Assembly: GCF_020552705.1 (NCBI RefSeq) | Contig: NZ_JAJBZG010000004.1 | Span: forward strand, 143,435-207,434 | DNA length: 64,000 bases | Direction of reading: 5' to 3' | DNA from: Christiangramia sediminis | GTDB lineage: Bacteria; Bacteroidota; Bacteroidia; Flavobacteriales; Flavobacteriaceae | Shown: positions 1-8,570 of the stretch, one piece after another | Numbering within the stretch: the stretch's first letter is position 1 | How the letters are laid out: every line of letters begins with the position of its first letter | Notes under the pieces: model-generated | What the model was told of the DNA's origin: nothing | The model's input: only the letters and a program-made list of their open reading frames with translations | Database searches by the model: none | Translations under genes and position numbers: made by a program

Positions 1-585
1 TTCAAAAGCCAGTTTCATTTTTTTCTGAAAAACACGGGTAGCATAAATAATAAACGGAAGAACTGTGAGCACCAATAAGGTTAATTCCCAGCTTTTATAG
101 AACATCACCCCAATAACAACCAGCATTTTAAGAAGATCACTAATGATCATAAACAGACCCTGACTAAAAATACTGGCAATGGTTTCAATATCACTGACCG
201 CCCGTGTTACCAATCTTCCAACAGCCGATTTATCGTAATACTTCATTCTAAAGCCAAGCATATGCTTAAATAGCTTCACTCTGATATCACGCACAACTTC
301 CTGCCCCAGCCAGTTAGCATAATAGATAAAACAGAACTGGAATATAACTTCCAGAACCAAAACGCCCATCATCAGGCTTACGTAGTAAATTAAGCTATCA
401 AAATCTGATGGAATTAAGGCCTCATCTACCGTTTCCTGTAAAAGAATTGGTCTTAAAACGGCAAATAAGGAAACCAGAATAGCCGCGACTCCAACGAAAT
501 AAAATATTCGCTTATAAGGATTCGTATATCTAAGCAAACGCTTAAACAAATCCATATCGAACGCATTTCCAGTATTTGATGCCAT
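1..585 (-). CDS. ABC exporter, transmembrane domain (partial)
   Basis: This is the N-terminal 195 residues of an ABC exporter of the MsbA/multidrug type; the ATPase half lies beyond the left edge. It starts with ATG at 585, directly after the truA stop (TAAATG), so the two are probably co-transcribed. The visible part fits an ABC transmembrane domain: hydrophobic helices around residues 25-45, 60-85 and 140-180. Between them is the conserved coupling region with a YYDKSAVGRLVTR-like motif followed by a D-I-E stretch, typical of this fold. It would sit in the inner membrane and pump lipid or drug-like substrates. The substrate cannot be told from this part. Confidence 0.85.
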   Translation of the reverse strand, partial: MASNTGNAFDMDLFKRLLRYTNPYKRIFYFVGVAAILVSLFAVLRPILLQETVDEALIPSDFDSLIYYVSLMMGVLVLEVIFQFCFIYYANWLGQEVVRDIRVKLFKHMLGFRMKYYDKSAVGRLVTRAVSDIETIASIFSQGLFMIISDLLKMLVVIGVMFYKSWELTLLVLTVLPFIIYATRVFQKKMKLAFE

Positions 586-1332
586 TTAGTCTATTCTGAT
601 ATTTTCAGGATATTCTATCCTGGTTAAGTATAATCCTTGTGCAGGAACAGACGTTCCTGCCTTTCCCCTGTCTTCACTCTTAATTACTTCATGCATATGA
701 GAAACAGGATATTTATTTTGGCCAATTTCTATAAGAGTTCCAACCACTGCCCGAACCATATTTCTAAGAAATCTGTCGGCGGTAATATGGAAAATCAACT
801 TATTTTCTTCTAAGCGCCATTCAGCTTCATCAATTCTGCAATTATAAGTTCTCACATCAGTACGGCTTTTAGAGAAACATTTAAAATTAGTGTACTCTTT
901 TAAAATAGCCGCGGCCATATTCATCTTTTCTACATCCAGTTCATGCTTCAAAAACCAGGAGTTATCTCTATTAAACGGATCTTTTTCCTGAATAATATGA
1001 TATTCATAACTTCTGGATAATGCATCGAAACGGGCATGAGCCTCCTTTTTTACAGAAAAAATACTTGCAATGCCTATATCTTTCGGAAGCATGGAATTTA
1101 GCTTATACTTTAAAAGTTCTCTATTAATAGGTTTAGCAGAATCAAAGTGGGCAAACATTTGCCTGGCATGAACCCCGGCATCTGTTCTTCCTGCACCAAC
1201 AATCTGAATAGAAGAACCCAGAACTTTGCTAAGGTTTTTTTCCAGGAGCTCCTGAACACTTAAAGAGTTCGGCTGATTTTGCCAACCATGATAGGCTTTT
1301 CCAAAATATGAGAGTTCTATAAAGTACCGCAA
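586..1332 (-). CDS. truA: tRNA pseudouridine(38-40) synthase TruA
   Basis: TruA converts U38-U40 in the anticodon arm of many tRNAs to pseudouridine. The catalytic motif GAGRTDAGVHA is clear, with the nucleophilic Asp at about residue 51 from this start, and the C-terminal RFLRNMVRAVVG block is typical. The open frame reaches back to a TTG at 1365, but that TTG is part of a perfect -7 box (TATCTTTG, 1363-1370), so translation cannot easily begin there. The next in-frame start is TTG at 1332, which gives the usual family N-terminus MRYFIELSY and 248 residues. It lies head to head with the phosphodiesterase gene and leads into the ABC exporter gene. Confidence 0.93.
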   Translation of the reverse strand: MRYFIELSYFGKAYHGWQNQPNSLSVQELLEKNLSKVLGSSIQIVGAGRTDAGVHARQMFAHFDSAKPINRELLKYKLNSMLPKDIGIASIFSVKKEAHARFDALSRSYEYHIIQEKDPFNRDNSWFLKHELDVEKMNMAAAILKEYTNFKCFSKSRTDVRTYNCRIDEAEWRLEENKLIFHITADRFLRNMVRAVVGTLIEIGQNKYPVSHMHEVIKSEDRGKAGTSVPAQGLYLTRIEYPENIRID

Positions 1333-1362
1333 GCTCCGCTTTATTTTTATATTAGCGAAATG

Positions 1363-1370
1363 CAAAGATA
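1363..1370 (-). promoter_or_regulatory. -7 box TATCTTTG upstream of truA
   Basis: A perfect match to the Bacteroidota -7 consensus TAnnTTTG on the minus strand, 31 bases before the proposed TTG start at 1332. It overlaps the longest-frame start at 1365 and is the main reason for choosing the shorter one. I did not find a clear TTG -33 box at normal spacing. Confidence 0.55.
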
Positions 1371-1440
1371 AGGCAATTATAGCAAGGAAAAAGTCTTTGC
1401 CGCAGCATCCTTTGTTAAACGAATTTTAAAATCCTAAGAT

Positions 1441-1929
1441 TTGAAAAAGATCCTTCTTCTAAGTGATACTCATGCCCATATGAATGACAGAATTCTGCAT
1501 TATGCGGAACAGGCTGATGAAATATGGCATGCAGGAGATATAGGCACTCTTGAGGTAACCGATCAACTTCAGGCCCTGAAACCTTTAAAAGCAGTTTACG
1601 GAAATATTGATAATGCGACCATTAGAAAAGAGTTTCCGCTAAACAATAGATTTATGTGTGAAGATGTGGATGTATGGATCACTCACATTGGTGGTTATCC
1701 TGGAAAATACTCTCCCGCAGTAAGAGAAGAAATCAGGAAAAATCCTCCAAAGATTTTTATATCCGGCCACTCTCATATATTAAAGGTGATGAATGACAAA
1801 ACTCTGAAACTGCTTCATATGAATCCAGGAGCCGCAGGAAAACAGGGATTTCACCAAAAACGAACGATGCTAAGATTTAAAATTGATGGAAAGGAAATTA
1901 AGGACCTGGAAGTTATTGAATTAGAATAA
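1441..1929 (+). CDS. YfcE/MJ0936-type metallophosphoesterase
   Basis: A 162-residue calcineurin-like phosphoesterase of the small YfcE/MJ0936 family, probably a cytoplasmic Mn2+-dependent phosphodiesterase of unknown natural substrate. The metal ligands are in order: D9 and H11 (SDTH), D33 (AGD), N55 (GN), H82, and H110/H112 in GHSH. The start must be the TTG at 1441: an in-frame TAA sits two codons upstream (1435-1437), and the first internal ATG would remove the D9/H11 motif. It is divergent from truA and ends before a bidirectional terminator. Confidence 0.88.
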   Translation: MKKILLLSDTHAHMNDRILHYAEQADEIWHAGDIGTLEVTDQLQALKPLKAVYGNIDNATIRKEFPLNNRFMCEDVDVWITHIGGYPGKYSPAVREEIRKNPPKIFISGHSHILKVMNDKTLKLLHMNPGAAGKQGFHQKRTMLRFKIDGKEIKDLEVIELE

Positions 1930-2013
1930 AAAAATTGCATTTTTTTAATCTCCCTCTCCCTACCCTTTCCGCCGCGGAGAGGAAAAAATAAAACATCAGA
2001 AAATTATTCTATC

Positions 2014-2045
2014 AAAAAACCCGAAGCATTCACTTCGGGTTTTTC
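2014..2045. terminator. Bidirectional terminator
   Basis: A 12-bp stem, AAAAACCCGAAG at 2015-2026 and CTTCGGGTTTTT at 2033-2044, with a 6-nt loop. It has a T-run on both strands, so it can end the phosphodiesterase transcript and the converging DUF4293 transcript. Confidence 0.85.
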
Positions 2046-2073
2046 ACGCACTAATACTACTAAGATGATAGGC

Positions 2074-2484
2074 TTATCGTAATCGGTCAACAGATTTTAC
2101 GAGATCTTCGTCCTTTTTGATGGCCTTATTGGCCAAAACAATAAAAACGATAGAAATAATAGGAAGAAACATCCCAATACCCTTCTCTGAAATATCCATT
2201 TCTCCAGGTAAAGTTAGAGACCAATAAACAAACACTCCTAGTAAAAAAAGGTTCAATATTATATTTAGACGCCCCAGTACAAACTGGAGTTTTCTATTTT
2301 TAAACATAAAGATACTCACTAACGAGATAGCTGCCGATCCAAGGAACATTCCAAAGGCAATTAACTGATCCTGAGCATAAATCTCTTCCCCTGCTGAATT
2401 TGTCCAGAGTGAAAATACGAAAATAAGACCAGCCGCCGTTATAGCTGCTAAAAGTAAGTAAACAGTTTGTATTCTTTGGAGCAT
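2074..2484 (-). CDS. DUF4293 membrane protein
   Basis: A 136-residue inner-membrane protein with four hydrophobic segments (about residues 7-27, 42-62, 70-90 and 104-121) and a charged C-terminal tail. The N-terminus MLQRIQTVYLL is the hallmark of the DUF4293 family, which is conserved in Bacteroidota and commonly found next to rho, as here (divergent). Function unknown. A perfect -7 box lies 20 bases upstream. Confidence 0.85.
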   Translation of the reverse strand: MLQRIQTVYLLLAAITAAGLIFVFSLWTNSAGEEIYAQDQLIAFGMFLGSAAISLVSIFMFKNRKLQFVLGRLNIILNLFLLGVFVYWSLTLPGEMDISEKGIGMFLPIISIVFIVLANKAIKKDEDLVKSVDRLR

Positions 2485-2503
2485 ATTTGTCGCTGTTGCG
2501 GCA

Positions 2504-2511
2504 CAAAAATA
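2504..2511 (-). promoter_or_regulatory. -7 box TATTTTTG upstream of DUF4293
   Basis: A perfect TAnnTTTG match on the minus strand, 20 bases before the ATG at 2484. That implies a short leader. No clear -33 TTG at 17-23 nt spacing. Confidence 0.5.
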
Positions 2512-2676
2512 AAAGATTCTTTTTAGAATTACTGTGTAAAAGTTTAAAATAAAGTTGTATTATTGCAGGAACATTTCGTAACCCATTCAACATTGGTTAC
2601 TTAAGTCTCCAAAACTTTTTATTCTTCCACGAGAAGTTTTTAAAATCAATCCAAAAAAAATTATTTAAACGCATTC

Positions 2677-4341
2677 ATGTTTGAAATTTCAGAATTAAAA
2701 GCTAAAAAGCTTCCTGAACTTAAGGAAATTGCTCAAACTCTTAACGTTCCTAAGTATAAGACTTTGAAAAAACTAGATTTGGTGTATCAGATTCTGGATT
2801 ACCAGGCATCAAATCCTACTAAAGTGAAAGAAGTTCTTACCGACGATAAAGACGAGAAGGCTAAAGAAAAACCTAAAAGACCGGCGAAGATTGGTAGTGA
2901 TAAAAAGCCATCCCGACCTGATTCTAATCCAAAAGCCGCTCATTCAAAACCTTCAGGAAAAGACTCCTCTCATTCTTCTCAAAGAGATGAAAAAAGGAAT
3001 ACTCCCCCTCCAAAAAAAGATAGAGACAGAAGTCCGAATCCTAAAAAGGAGAGCCGTGGTAGAAATGAAAATCGCAATGAGAATCGAAGTGATAATCGCA
3101 ATGAGAACCGAAATGAGAACCGCAGCGATAACAGGAATACCAATCGCAACGATAATCGTACCGACAATAAGAAAAATAATGGAAACCGTGATAACAGAAA
3201 TCGTTACCGCGAACCAGATTACGAATTTGATGCGATCATAGAAAGCGAAGGAGTGCTGGACATCATGCAGGATAACTACGGTTTCCTGAGATCTTCAGAT
3301 TATAACTATCTTACTTCACCAGATGATATTTATGTATCTCAGTCACAAATAAGACTGTTTGGTCTTAAGACAGGCGATACTGTACAAGGGCAAATTAGAC
3401 CACCAAAAGAAGGTGAAAAATATTTCCCTCTTATCAAGATCAATAAAATTAATGGACTTGATCCGCAGGTAGTAAGAGATCGTGTTTCTTTTGAACACCT
3501 TACCCCGCTTTTCCCTAAAGATAAATTTAACCTTGCCGATAAGCAGAGTTCCATCTCTACAAGGGTAATGGATCTTTTCGCACCTATCGGAAAAGGTCAG
3601 CGTGGAATGATCGTTTCTCAACCTAAGACCGGTAAAACGATGTTACTAAAGGATATCGCCAATGCAATTGCAGCGAATCATCCCGAAGTATATCAAATCG
3701 TATTACTAATCGATGAGAGACCTGAAGAGGTTACCGATATGCAACGTAACGTAAAAGGTGAAGTGGTAGCTTCAACTTTTGATAAAGAGGCTCACGAGCA
3801 TGTGAGAGTTGCAAATATTGTGCTGGAAAAAGCAAAGCGTCTGGTTGAATGTGGTCATGATGTAGTGATCTTACTGGATTCTATCACAAGGCTTGCAAGA
3901 GCTTATAACACAGTTCAGCCTGCCAGCGGTAAAGTATTAAGTGGTGGTGTAGATGCAAATGCACTTCACAAACCAAAGAGATTCTTTGGTGCTGCACGTA
4001 ATATTGAGAACGGCGGTTCCTTATCTATTATAGCCACTGCGCTAACAGAGACAGGATCTAAAATGGATGAAGTGATTTTTGAAGAATTTAAAGGAACAGG
4101 TAACATGGAACTTCAGTTAGACAGAAGAATTTCTAACCGAAGAATCTTCCCTGCAATAGACCTTGTATCTTCAAGTACGCGTAGAGATGACCTTCTATTA
4201 GACGATACTACAATTCAACGTATGTGGGTGCTTAGAAAATATCTTGCAGATATGAATCCTGTGGAAGCTATGGAATTCATTAATGATAAGATAAGAAACA
4301 CCAGAAACAACGAAGAGTTTTTAATCTCCATGAACGGTTAA
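2677..4341 (+). CDS. rho: Transcription termination factor Rho
   Basis: Rho is the hexameric RNA helicase that ends transcription. This copy is 554 residues, well above the roughly 420 of E. coli Rho. Order: Rho_N helical domain (about 1-45); a disordered insertion (about 50-180) that is first Lys/Pro/Ser-rich and then made of Asn-Glu-Asn-Arg type repeats; the cold-shock RNA-binding domain (about 190-260); and the RecA-like ATPase (about 295-554) with Walker A PKTGKT at 316-321 and Walker [17 protein letters not shown]. The start ATG at 2677 gives the expected [16 protein letters not shown]. Long disordered insertions are known for Rho in Bacteroidota and some other phyla, where they help RNA binding. 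A strong terminator follows. Confidence 0.97.
   Translation: MFEISELKAKKLPELKEIAQTLNVPKYKTLKKLDLVYQILDYQASNPTKVKEVLTDDKDEKAKEKPKRPAKIGSDKKPSRPDSNPKAAHSKPSGKDSSHSSQRDEKRNTPPPKKDRDRSPNPKKESRGRNENRNENRSDNRNENRNENRSDNRNTNRNDNRTDNKKNNGNRDNRNRYREPDYEFDAIIESEGVLDIMQDNYGFLRSSDYNYLTSPDDIYVSQSQIRLFGLKTGDTVQGQIRPPKEGEKYFPLIKINKINGLDPQVVRDRVSFEHLTPLFPKDKFNLADKQSSISTRVMDLFAPIGKGQRGMIVSQPKTGKTMLLKDIANAIAANHPEVYQIVLLIDERPEEVTDMQRNVKGEVVASTFDKEAHEHVRVANIVLEKAKRLVECGHDVVILLDSITRLARAYNTVQPASGKVLSGGVDANALHKPKRFFGAARNIENGGSLSIIATALTETGSKMDEVIFEEFKGTGNMELQLDRRISNRRIFPAIDLVSSSTRRDDLLLDDTTIQRMWVLRKYLADMNPVEAMEFINDKIRNTRNNEEFLISMNG
3064..3180 (+). repeat. Low-complexity 12-bp-type repeats inside rho
   Basis: Imperfect tandem units of the form AAtGAgAAtCGn encode a run of Asn-Glu-Asn-Arg and Ser-Asp-Asn-Arg tetrapeptides inside the Rho insertion. 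Because the unit is a multiple of three, slippage would change the length of the linker without breaking the frame. Confidence 0.75.
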
Positions 4342-4366
4342 AATATACTGTTAAACCCTACTTATT

Positions 4367-4397
4367 AAAGCCGGAAGATCAACCTTCCGGCTTTTTT
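4367..4397 (+). terminator. Rho-independent terminator after rho
   Basis: An 11-bp stem, AAAGCCGGAAG at 4367-4377 and CTTCCGGCTTT at 4384-4394, with a 6-nt loop followed by T's. The gene for the Rho factor itself thus ends at an intrinsic terminator. Confidence 0.88.
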
Positions 4398-4672
4398 ATT
4401 TTCCAGTATGTATACTCTTACTACGATGTAACCTTCTATAGCAGCTAAATATTCATAGAGTTATACTTACGAAACAGAGAAATCTGTGATCAATTAGATT
4501 CTTAATTACCGTGCTCCTTCGAAATGATAAAACCACATTTATTCCTTATTAAATTTATTTTAGATCTTTTGAAAAGCCTCTTTAAAGCGAGTAAAACGGA
4601 AGCCTGAGAGCATTCAGCATCAATGATTTTTCCGGGAAATTTTCAAAATTCATCCATACTTAAATTCGGGCA
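4398..4672. other. Spacer without a recognised gene
   Basis: About 275 bases between the rho terminator and the tRNA terminator. It is AT-rich, has stops in all frames, and shows no repeat or promoter I can support. A decayed gene cannot be excluded. Confidence 0.5.
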
Positions 4673-4673
4673 T

Positions 4674-4704
4674 AAAAAAAGCTCCATCTTTCGATGAAGC
4701 TTTT
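4674..4704 (-). terminator. Terminator after tRNA-Gly
   Basis: A 12-position near-perfect stem (one mismatch) around a 4-nt loop, reading AAAAGCTTCATC / GATGGAGCTTTT on the minus strand and followed by a T-run (A-run at 4674-4680 on the plus strand). It lies just downstream of the tRNA. Confidence 0.75.
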
Positions 4705-4706
4705 AG

Positions 4707-4779
4707 AGCGGGAGACCGGGTTCGAACCGGCGACATTCAGCTTGGAAGGCTGACGCTCTACCAACTGAGCTACTCCCGC
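4707..4779 (-). tRNA. tRNA-Gly (anticodon UCC)
   Basis: On the minus strand a 73-nt cloverleaf can be drawn: acceptor stem GCGGGAG/CTCCCGC, D-loop AGTTGGTA, anticodon stem TCAGC/GCTGA with loop CTTCCAA (anticodon TCC), T-arm CCGGTTCGAACCCGG, and discriminator U. CCA is not encoded. It is followed by its own terminator. Confidence 0.97.
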
Positions 4780-4825
4780 CTTAGGCTGCAAATATAATCT
4801 GAAACAATTCCAAAAACCAAAATTT

Positions 4826-5278
4826 TTACAGCTTTTTTAAAAAATGATATCCTCTAATAATATAACCGAGGTTCATATAAAATTTGTGAGATCCAAAATT
4901 CTCTACATAAGTGTTTAATTCCATGGTTTCACAACCCTTTGATTCAGCAAATTGATGTATAAATTCCATCAAAGCCTTCCCTACTCCTTTCCTCTGGTAT
5001 GGATCCTCAATATAAATATGATCAACTTCACAAGCTCTTCCCGCATAATGACGGGTCATAAACCATAATCCAAAAACTCCTATCATTTCATCAGCCTTGT
5101 AAATCCCAAAACATTCATAATTCTGGTCGAACATTTCCAGCAAGCGTTCTTTAAGTAATCCATCATTTGGTGGCTGTTCATGGAGTTTCTTCAGAAAAGG
5201 CAAAACCAGGTTAAAATCTTCTTTTAAAATCTTGTTAAATGCCAGTTCCATGATTCTTTTTTCTGCTAAAATAGTCAT
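4826..5278 (-). CDS. GNAT family N-acetyltransferase
   Basis: A 150-residue Gcn5-related acetyltransferase that would transfer an acetyl group from acetyl-CoA to an unknown amine. The acetyl-CoA pyrophosphate loop (motif A) is seen as QRKGVGKALMEF, preceded by the beta-4 strand with EVDHIYIEDPYQ. The end matches motif B (NFGSHKFYMNLGY). The frame opens with ATG at 5278; an ATG nine codons later (5251, MELAFNKIL) fits the family N-terminus at least as well. It is divergent from clpP. Confidence 0.85.
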   Translation of the reverse strand: MTILAEKRIMELAFNKILKEDFNLVLPFLKKLHEQPPNDGLLKERLLEMFDQNYECFGIYKADEMIGVFGLWFMTRHYAGRACEVDHIYIEDPYQRKGVGKALMEFIHQFAESKGCETMELNTYVENFGSHKFYMNLGYIIRGYHFLKKL

Positions 5279-5317
5279 ATTTTTAGCTACACTTAGAACA
5301 AGATAAATAAGCTTTAA

Positions 5318-5878
5318 ATGGATTTCATGAAAAATAAAACCGGAAAAATTCAGGATTTAATAGATAATAAATTATTAGAAAAAAGAAAGATCTACATGTG
5401 GGGTGAGGTAAGTGATAAAACCGCCAAATATGTGATCGACAGGCTTGAATACCTGGATCTTGAAGGAGATGAAGAAATTCAATTATTCATTAATAGTCCC
5501 GGAGGTTATGTTACTGACGGATTCGCCATCTATGACACCATTATGAGCCTAGAATCTCCTGTCTCTACAATATGTACGGGACTGGCAGCCTCTATGGGAT
5601 CTATTCTACTTTCTGCAGGAAAAAAAGGAAGAAGATTTATCCAGCCGCATGCAAAAGTGATGATACATCAACCTAGTGGAGGTGCTCGCGGACAGGCTTC
5701 AAATATTGAAATTGCAGCAAATGAGATCTTAAAAACAAAACACCTAAGCGCTGAAATACTTGCTGAAAATTGTGGCCAGACTGTGGAGAAGGTTCTGAAA
5801 GATTTTAACCGTGATTACTGGATGGATGCTGAGGAATCTATGGAATATGGAATTGTAGATGGGATTTATAAAAAATAG
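5318..5878 (+). CDS. clpP: ClpP-like serine protease, short form
   Basis: A 186-residue protein with the full ClpP protease core: the oxyanion-loop SPGG at 60-63, nucleophile Ser92 in GLAASMGS, His117 in MIHQP, and Asp166 in NRDYWM. It should form a tetradecameric barrel that degrades peptides or unfolded proteins. Compared with standard ClpP the N-terminus is short: only about 25 residues precede the KIYMWG strand, and the usual propeptide and axial-loop residues are absent. The neighbours are GNAT genes, not tig or clpX, so this may be a second ClpP rather than the main partner of ClpX. The start is ATG at 5318; another in-frame ATG follows at codon 4. Confidence 0.85.
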   Translation: MDFMKNKTGKIQDLIDNKLLEKRKIYMWGEVSDKTAKYVIDRLEYLDLEGDEEIQLFINSPGGYVTDGFAIYDTIMSLESPVSTICTGLAASMGSILLSAGKKGRRFIQPHAKVMIHQPSGGARGQASNIEIAANEILKTKHLSAEILAENCGQTVEKVLKDFNRDYWMDAEESMEYGIVDGIYKK

Positions 5879-5885
5879 TTTGCAA

Positions 5886-6170
5886 ATGGAGATCAAGCAT
5901 AAAGAAAGCAACAGCCGCGGCATGTTCTATATAGAAAATGAAAAAGGCCTCATCGGTGAATTAACCTATCGTAAGAATGAAAACAATGTTCTTACGATAG
6001 ATCATACCGAAGTGAAACGTGAAATGGAGAACCAGGGTATTGGTTCCAGCCTAATCAAAGAAAGTGTTGAATTTGCACGAAAACATAATTTAAAGATAGA
6101 CCCGCTTTGTCCTTTTGCAGAAGTTCAGTTTGACCTGCATAAATCTTATGAAGATGTTCGGGCTAGCTAA
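5886..6170 (+). CDS. YjdJ/COG2388-type small GNAT protein
   Basis: A 94-residue protein of the short GNAT family (Acetyltransf_CG, COG2388). Visible signatures are RGMFYIENEKG at the start, the acetyl-CoA loop ENQGIGSSLI, and the family's C-terminal PLCPFAEVQFDLHKSYEDV, whose Cys is a likely functional residue. The frame could begin at 5859 inside clpP, but ATG 5886 gives the family's usual N-terminus, so I chose it. It follows clpP by 7 bases and is probably co-transcribed with it. The substrate is unknown. Confidence 0.8.
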   Translation: MEIKHKESNSRGMFYIENEKGLIGELTYRKNENNVLTIDHTEVKREMENQGIGSSLIKESVEFARKHNLKIDPLCPFAEVQFDLHKSYEDVRAS

Positions 6171-6200
6171 GGCCTGAACAACTTTGATTAAATTTCTTTT

Positions 6201-7832
6201 ATGCGAAGCCCCAGATTAACATTCGCCTTTATTTGCCTGCTACTTATTTCGGCCTGTAAGAGTGATCAGGAAGAACCTGGGATAGAAGAGCGAAATGAAG
6301 TTGAAGAAATAACTTTCCTTACCGAGAATGACGATATTGAAGACTTTTTTGATGATTCTGAAGCGGGAATAACCCAATTATACAATAGCACCGAGGTTTC
6401 AGGTTTTTATAGGGAACGCGATTTTCAGCCAGTCTGGACCAAACGAGAGCTGCGGGAAGATCTTTTCAGAAATATTGAAAATATTGAGGAGGAAGGACTA
6501 TTTTTTGAAGATTATCATGGAGAAGAACTTCAAAAATTATTCCGTTCGCTGGATACTAATTCTGAAGAAGAGAATAACCTGTTGGAAATACTTCTTACAG
6601 ATTCATATTTAAGACTTTCAAAAGACCTCGCCACCGGAAAATTAGATCCTACCACTATCCATGAAATCTGGGGAACACCCTTAAATGAAATTAATTCCCT
6701 GGAATTATTAGAAAATGCCATTTTACGCGGTGATATTCAGAAAAGCTTAGATACTCTAAAATCTAAACATATTGTATATCGTCAATTAAAATCTGCCTTA
6801 AAAGATTTCAAGAAGACCGGTATTGCAGATAAAACTACTACAAAAATAAACCAGGGAAAGCTTATAAGACCAGGTGAAAGTAGCGATAGAATATTCTCTG
6901 TAACCAAAAGACTTACTGAACTGGGTTATTTTAAGGGCACTATTGACTCTACAAATACAGCTTATAACGAAGACATTCAGGAAGCAGTTAAAAAATTTCA
7001 ACTTGATCACGACTTGCAGGTAGATGCACTTCTTGGCAAAACCACTATTTCCAATCTTAATCTCACCAAGGAAGATCGCTATCACCAAATTATTGTAAAT
7101 CTGGAGAGATGGCGTTGGTTCCCCAGGGATCTAGGGGAACATTATATCATTGTGAACATTCCCGGTTATGAATTAAATGTGGTAAAAAATACCGATACGG
7201 TAGGAACTCATAAGATCATGGTGGGAACTGAAGTTAGAAAAACCCCTGTTTTCTCAGATGAGATAGCTTATATTATCTACAATCCAACCTGGACCATTCC
7301 CCCAACAATAAAAAAGAATGATGTGATCCCGGGAGCTAAAAAAGATATAGGCTATTTTCAGAAAAAGAATATCAGAATATATGACAGTAAAGGTAACAGT
7401 GTAGACCCTTCTACAGTAGACTGGAACTCTTCAAAAGCCCGATCTTACATCTACAGACAACCGGCCGGACCTACAAATCCTCTGGGTCTTGTCAAGATCA
7501 TTTATCCCAATAAGTATATGATCTATCTACATGACACCCCTTCTAAAAATTTATTCGAAAAGAATACCAGGGCACAAAGTTCAGGTTGTGTGCGGGTACA
7601 GGATGCACTTGGACTGGCCAGTTATCTTTTAAATGACCAGGAGAAGTATGACGACAAGAAAATTGAGGATATTCTCAAATCTGGCAGGACAACTGAAATT
7701 CCGGTAAAACAAAAGGTAAAGGTTCATCACTTTTACTGGACTGCCTACCAAAAAAAAGATACCATCAAATTTATTGATGATATCTATAATTTAGATCAGA
7801 AAACATGGGATAAATTAAAACCCGAATCCTGA
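6201..7832 (+). CDS. YcbB-type L,D-transpeptidase lipoprotein
   Basis: A 543-residue periplasmic L,D-transpeptidase that would make 3-3 crosslinks in peptidoglycan. It starts with a lipoprotein signal (lipobox LISAC, Cys19). After an acidic linker come a scaffold domain, a peptidoglycan-binding domain of the three-helix type (about 225-290, ending in LQVDALLGKTTISNLN), and the YkuD catalytic domain (about 310-490). The active-site motif is H-D-T-P ... SSGCVRV with Cys463 as nucleophile. This is the YcbB/LdtD architecture and length. Its stop codon touches the stop of the next gene on the other strand. Confidence 0.92.
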   Translation: MRSPRLTFAFICLLLISACKSDQEEPGIEERNEVEEITFLTENDDIEDFFDDSEAGITQLYNSTEVSGFYRERDFQPVWTKRELREDLFRNIENIEEEGLFFEDYHGEELQKLFRSLDTNSEEENNLLEILLTDSYLRLSKDLATGKLDPTTIHEIWGTPLNEINSLELLENAILRGDIQKSLDTLKSKHIVYRQLKSALKDFKKTGIADKTTTKINQGKLIRPGESSDRIFSVTKRLTELGYFKGTIDSTNTAYNEDIQEAVKKFQLDHDLQVDALLGKTTISNLNLTKEDRYHQIIVNLERWRWFPRDLGEHYIIVNIPGYELNVVKNTDTVGTHKIMVGTEVRKTPVFSDEIAYIIYNPTWTIPPTIKKNDVIPGAKKDIGYFQKKNIRIYDSKGNSVDPSTVDWNSSKARSYIYRQPAGPTNPLGLVKIIYPNKYMIYLHDTPSKNLFEKNTRAQSSGCVRVQDALGLASYLLNDQEKYDDKKIEDILKSGRTTEIPVKQKVKVHHFYWTAYQKKDTIKFIDDIYNLDQKTWDKLKPES

Positions 7833-8570
7833 TTATACGTTTAGAAGCCCTGATTTCTCCAGGTAATCTTCATCACTTTTATGAATGTAGACTACTGACT
7901 TTCCTTTAATTTTATGGATAAGGTTTTTTGCAATCTTATTAGGAACGGCGGGACAACCATAGCTTCTTCCCAGTCTTCCATATCTGTTGATGAACTCAGG
8001 TTCAGCATAATCTGCTCCATGGATTACCACATAACGCTCACGTGCTTTAGAATTGAAAGCTTTTTCCATCCCGTCTATAAATAGAGATAGTCCATTTTTA
8101 CCATAATAAGTTTCTCCGGTCACATAAAAACCAAGAGAACTCTGGTGAGAATTCACCTTATTAGAAAAGTTCCTGGCAAATTCACCCCCAGTATTTCTAC
8201 CGTGGGCCACATACGTGTTAAATACAACCTCTCTGGTATCCATATTAAGGATCCACATCCTCTTCTTTTTAGAAGAAAGATTAAAATCTATAACCGTTAA
8301 TAATGGATTGGAAACTTTGCCTGCTTCGTCAAGTTTTGTATACCCGCTAATGGCCTTTTCGAATACAGAAAGATTAGGCATTGTAGAATTATTCACCGAA
8401 AAGATCTTGTAAAGATCTGCCACTTTTTCTTCAAAAGACTTTTTAACTTCAATTTCGAGAGATAATTCCGGAGTTATTTTGGAATCTTTAGAATTGTTGA
8501 TTTCAGCTGTGCTACTAAAAGCAAATGAGAAAATTAATACTCCAACAACCGTAAGAATTCTGTACTTCAT
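7833..8570 (-). CDS. YkuD_2-type murein L,D-transpeptidase catalytic protein
   Basis: A 245-residue exported protein with a signal peptide (about 1-22) and the YkuD_2 (PF13645) fold, a variant of the L,D-transpeptidase family. Catalytic residues are H184 in VVIHGADY and Cys206 in GRSYGCPAV. Family members are thought to act on peptidoglycan, but the activity is little studied. It converges on the YcbB-type gene with no base between the two stops, so both sides of the locus concern cell-wall crosslinking. Confidence 0.88.
   Translation of the reverse strand: MKYRILTVVGVLIFSFAFSSTAEINNSKDSKITPELSLEIEVKKSFEEKVADLYKIFSVNNSTMPNLSVFEKAISGYTKLDEAGKVSNPLLTVIDFNLSSKKKRMWILNMDTREVVFNTYVAHGRNTGGEFARNFSNKVNSHQSSLGFYVTGETYYGKNGLSLFIDGMEKAFNSKARERYVVIHGADYAEPEFINRYGRLGRSYGCPAVPNKIAKNLIHKIKGKSVVYIHKSDEDYLEKSGLLNV

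Noticed and set aside
1955..1985. Small palindrome CTTTCCGC/GCGGAGAG-like before the terminator
   Set aside because: A short stem with a G-T pair and no T-run; it is not needed for termination, and one copy alone does not make a repeat family.
2300..2593. 97-codon frame overlapping the DUF4293 gene and the rho leader
   Set aside because: It lies on the same strand as DUF4293 in another frame, with an unlikely protein sequence; DUF4293 is a known family and explains the region.
2979..3167. Minus-strand 62-codon frame inside rho
   Set aside because: It is the antisense of the Arg/Asn repeats and consists of Leu/Ser/Arg/Phe low-complexity sequence.
4826..6170. ClpP and two acetyltransferases as a new modification-degradation system
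   Set aside because: One GNAT gene is divergent and GNAT genes are very common; only clpP and the small GNAT gene share a direction, which is too little to claim a system.
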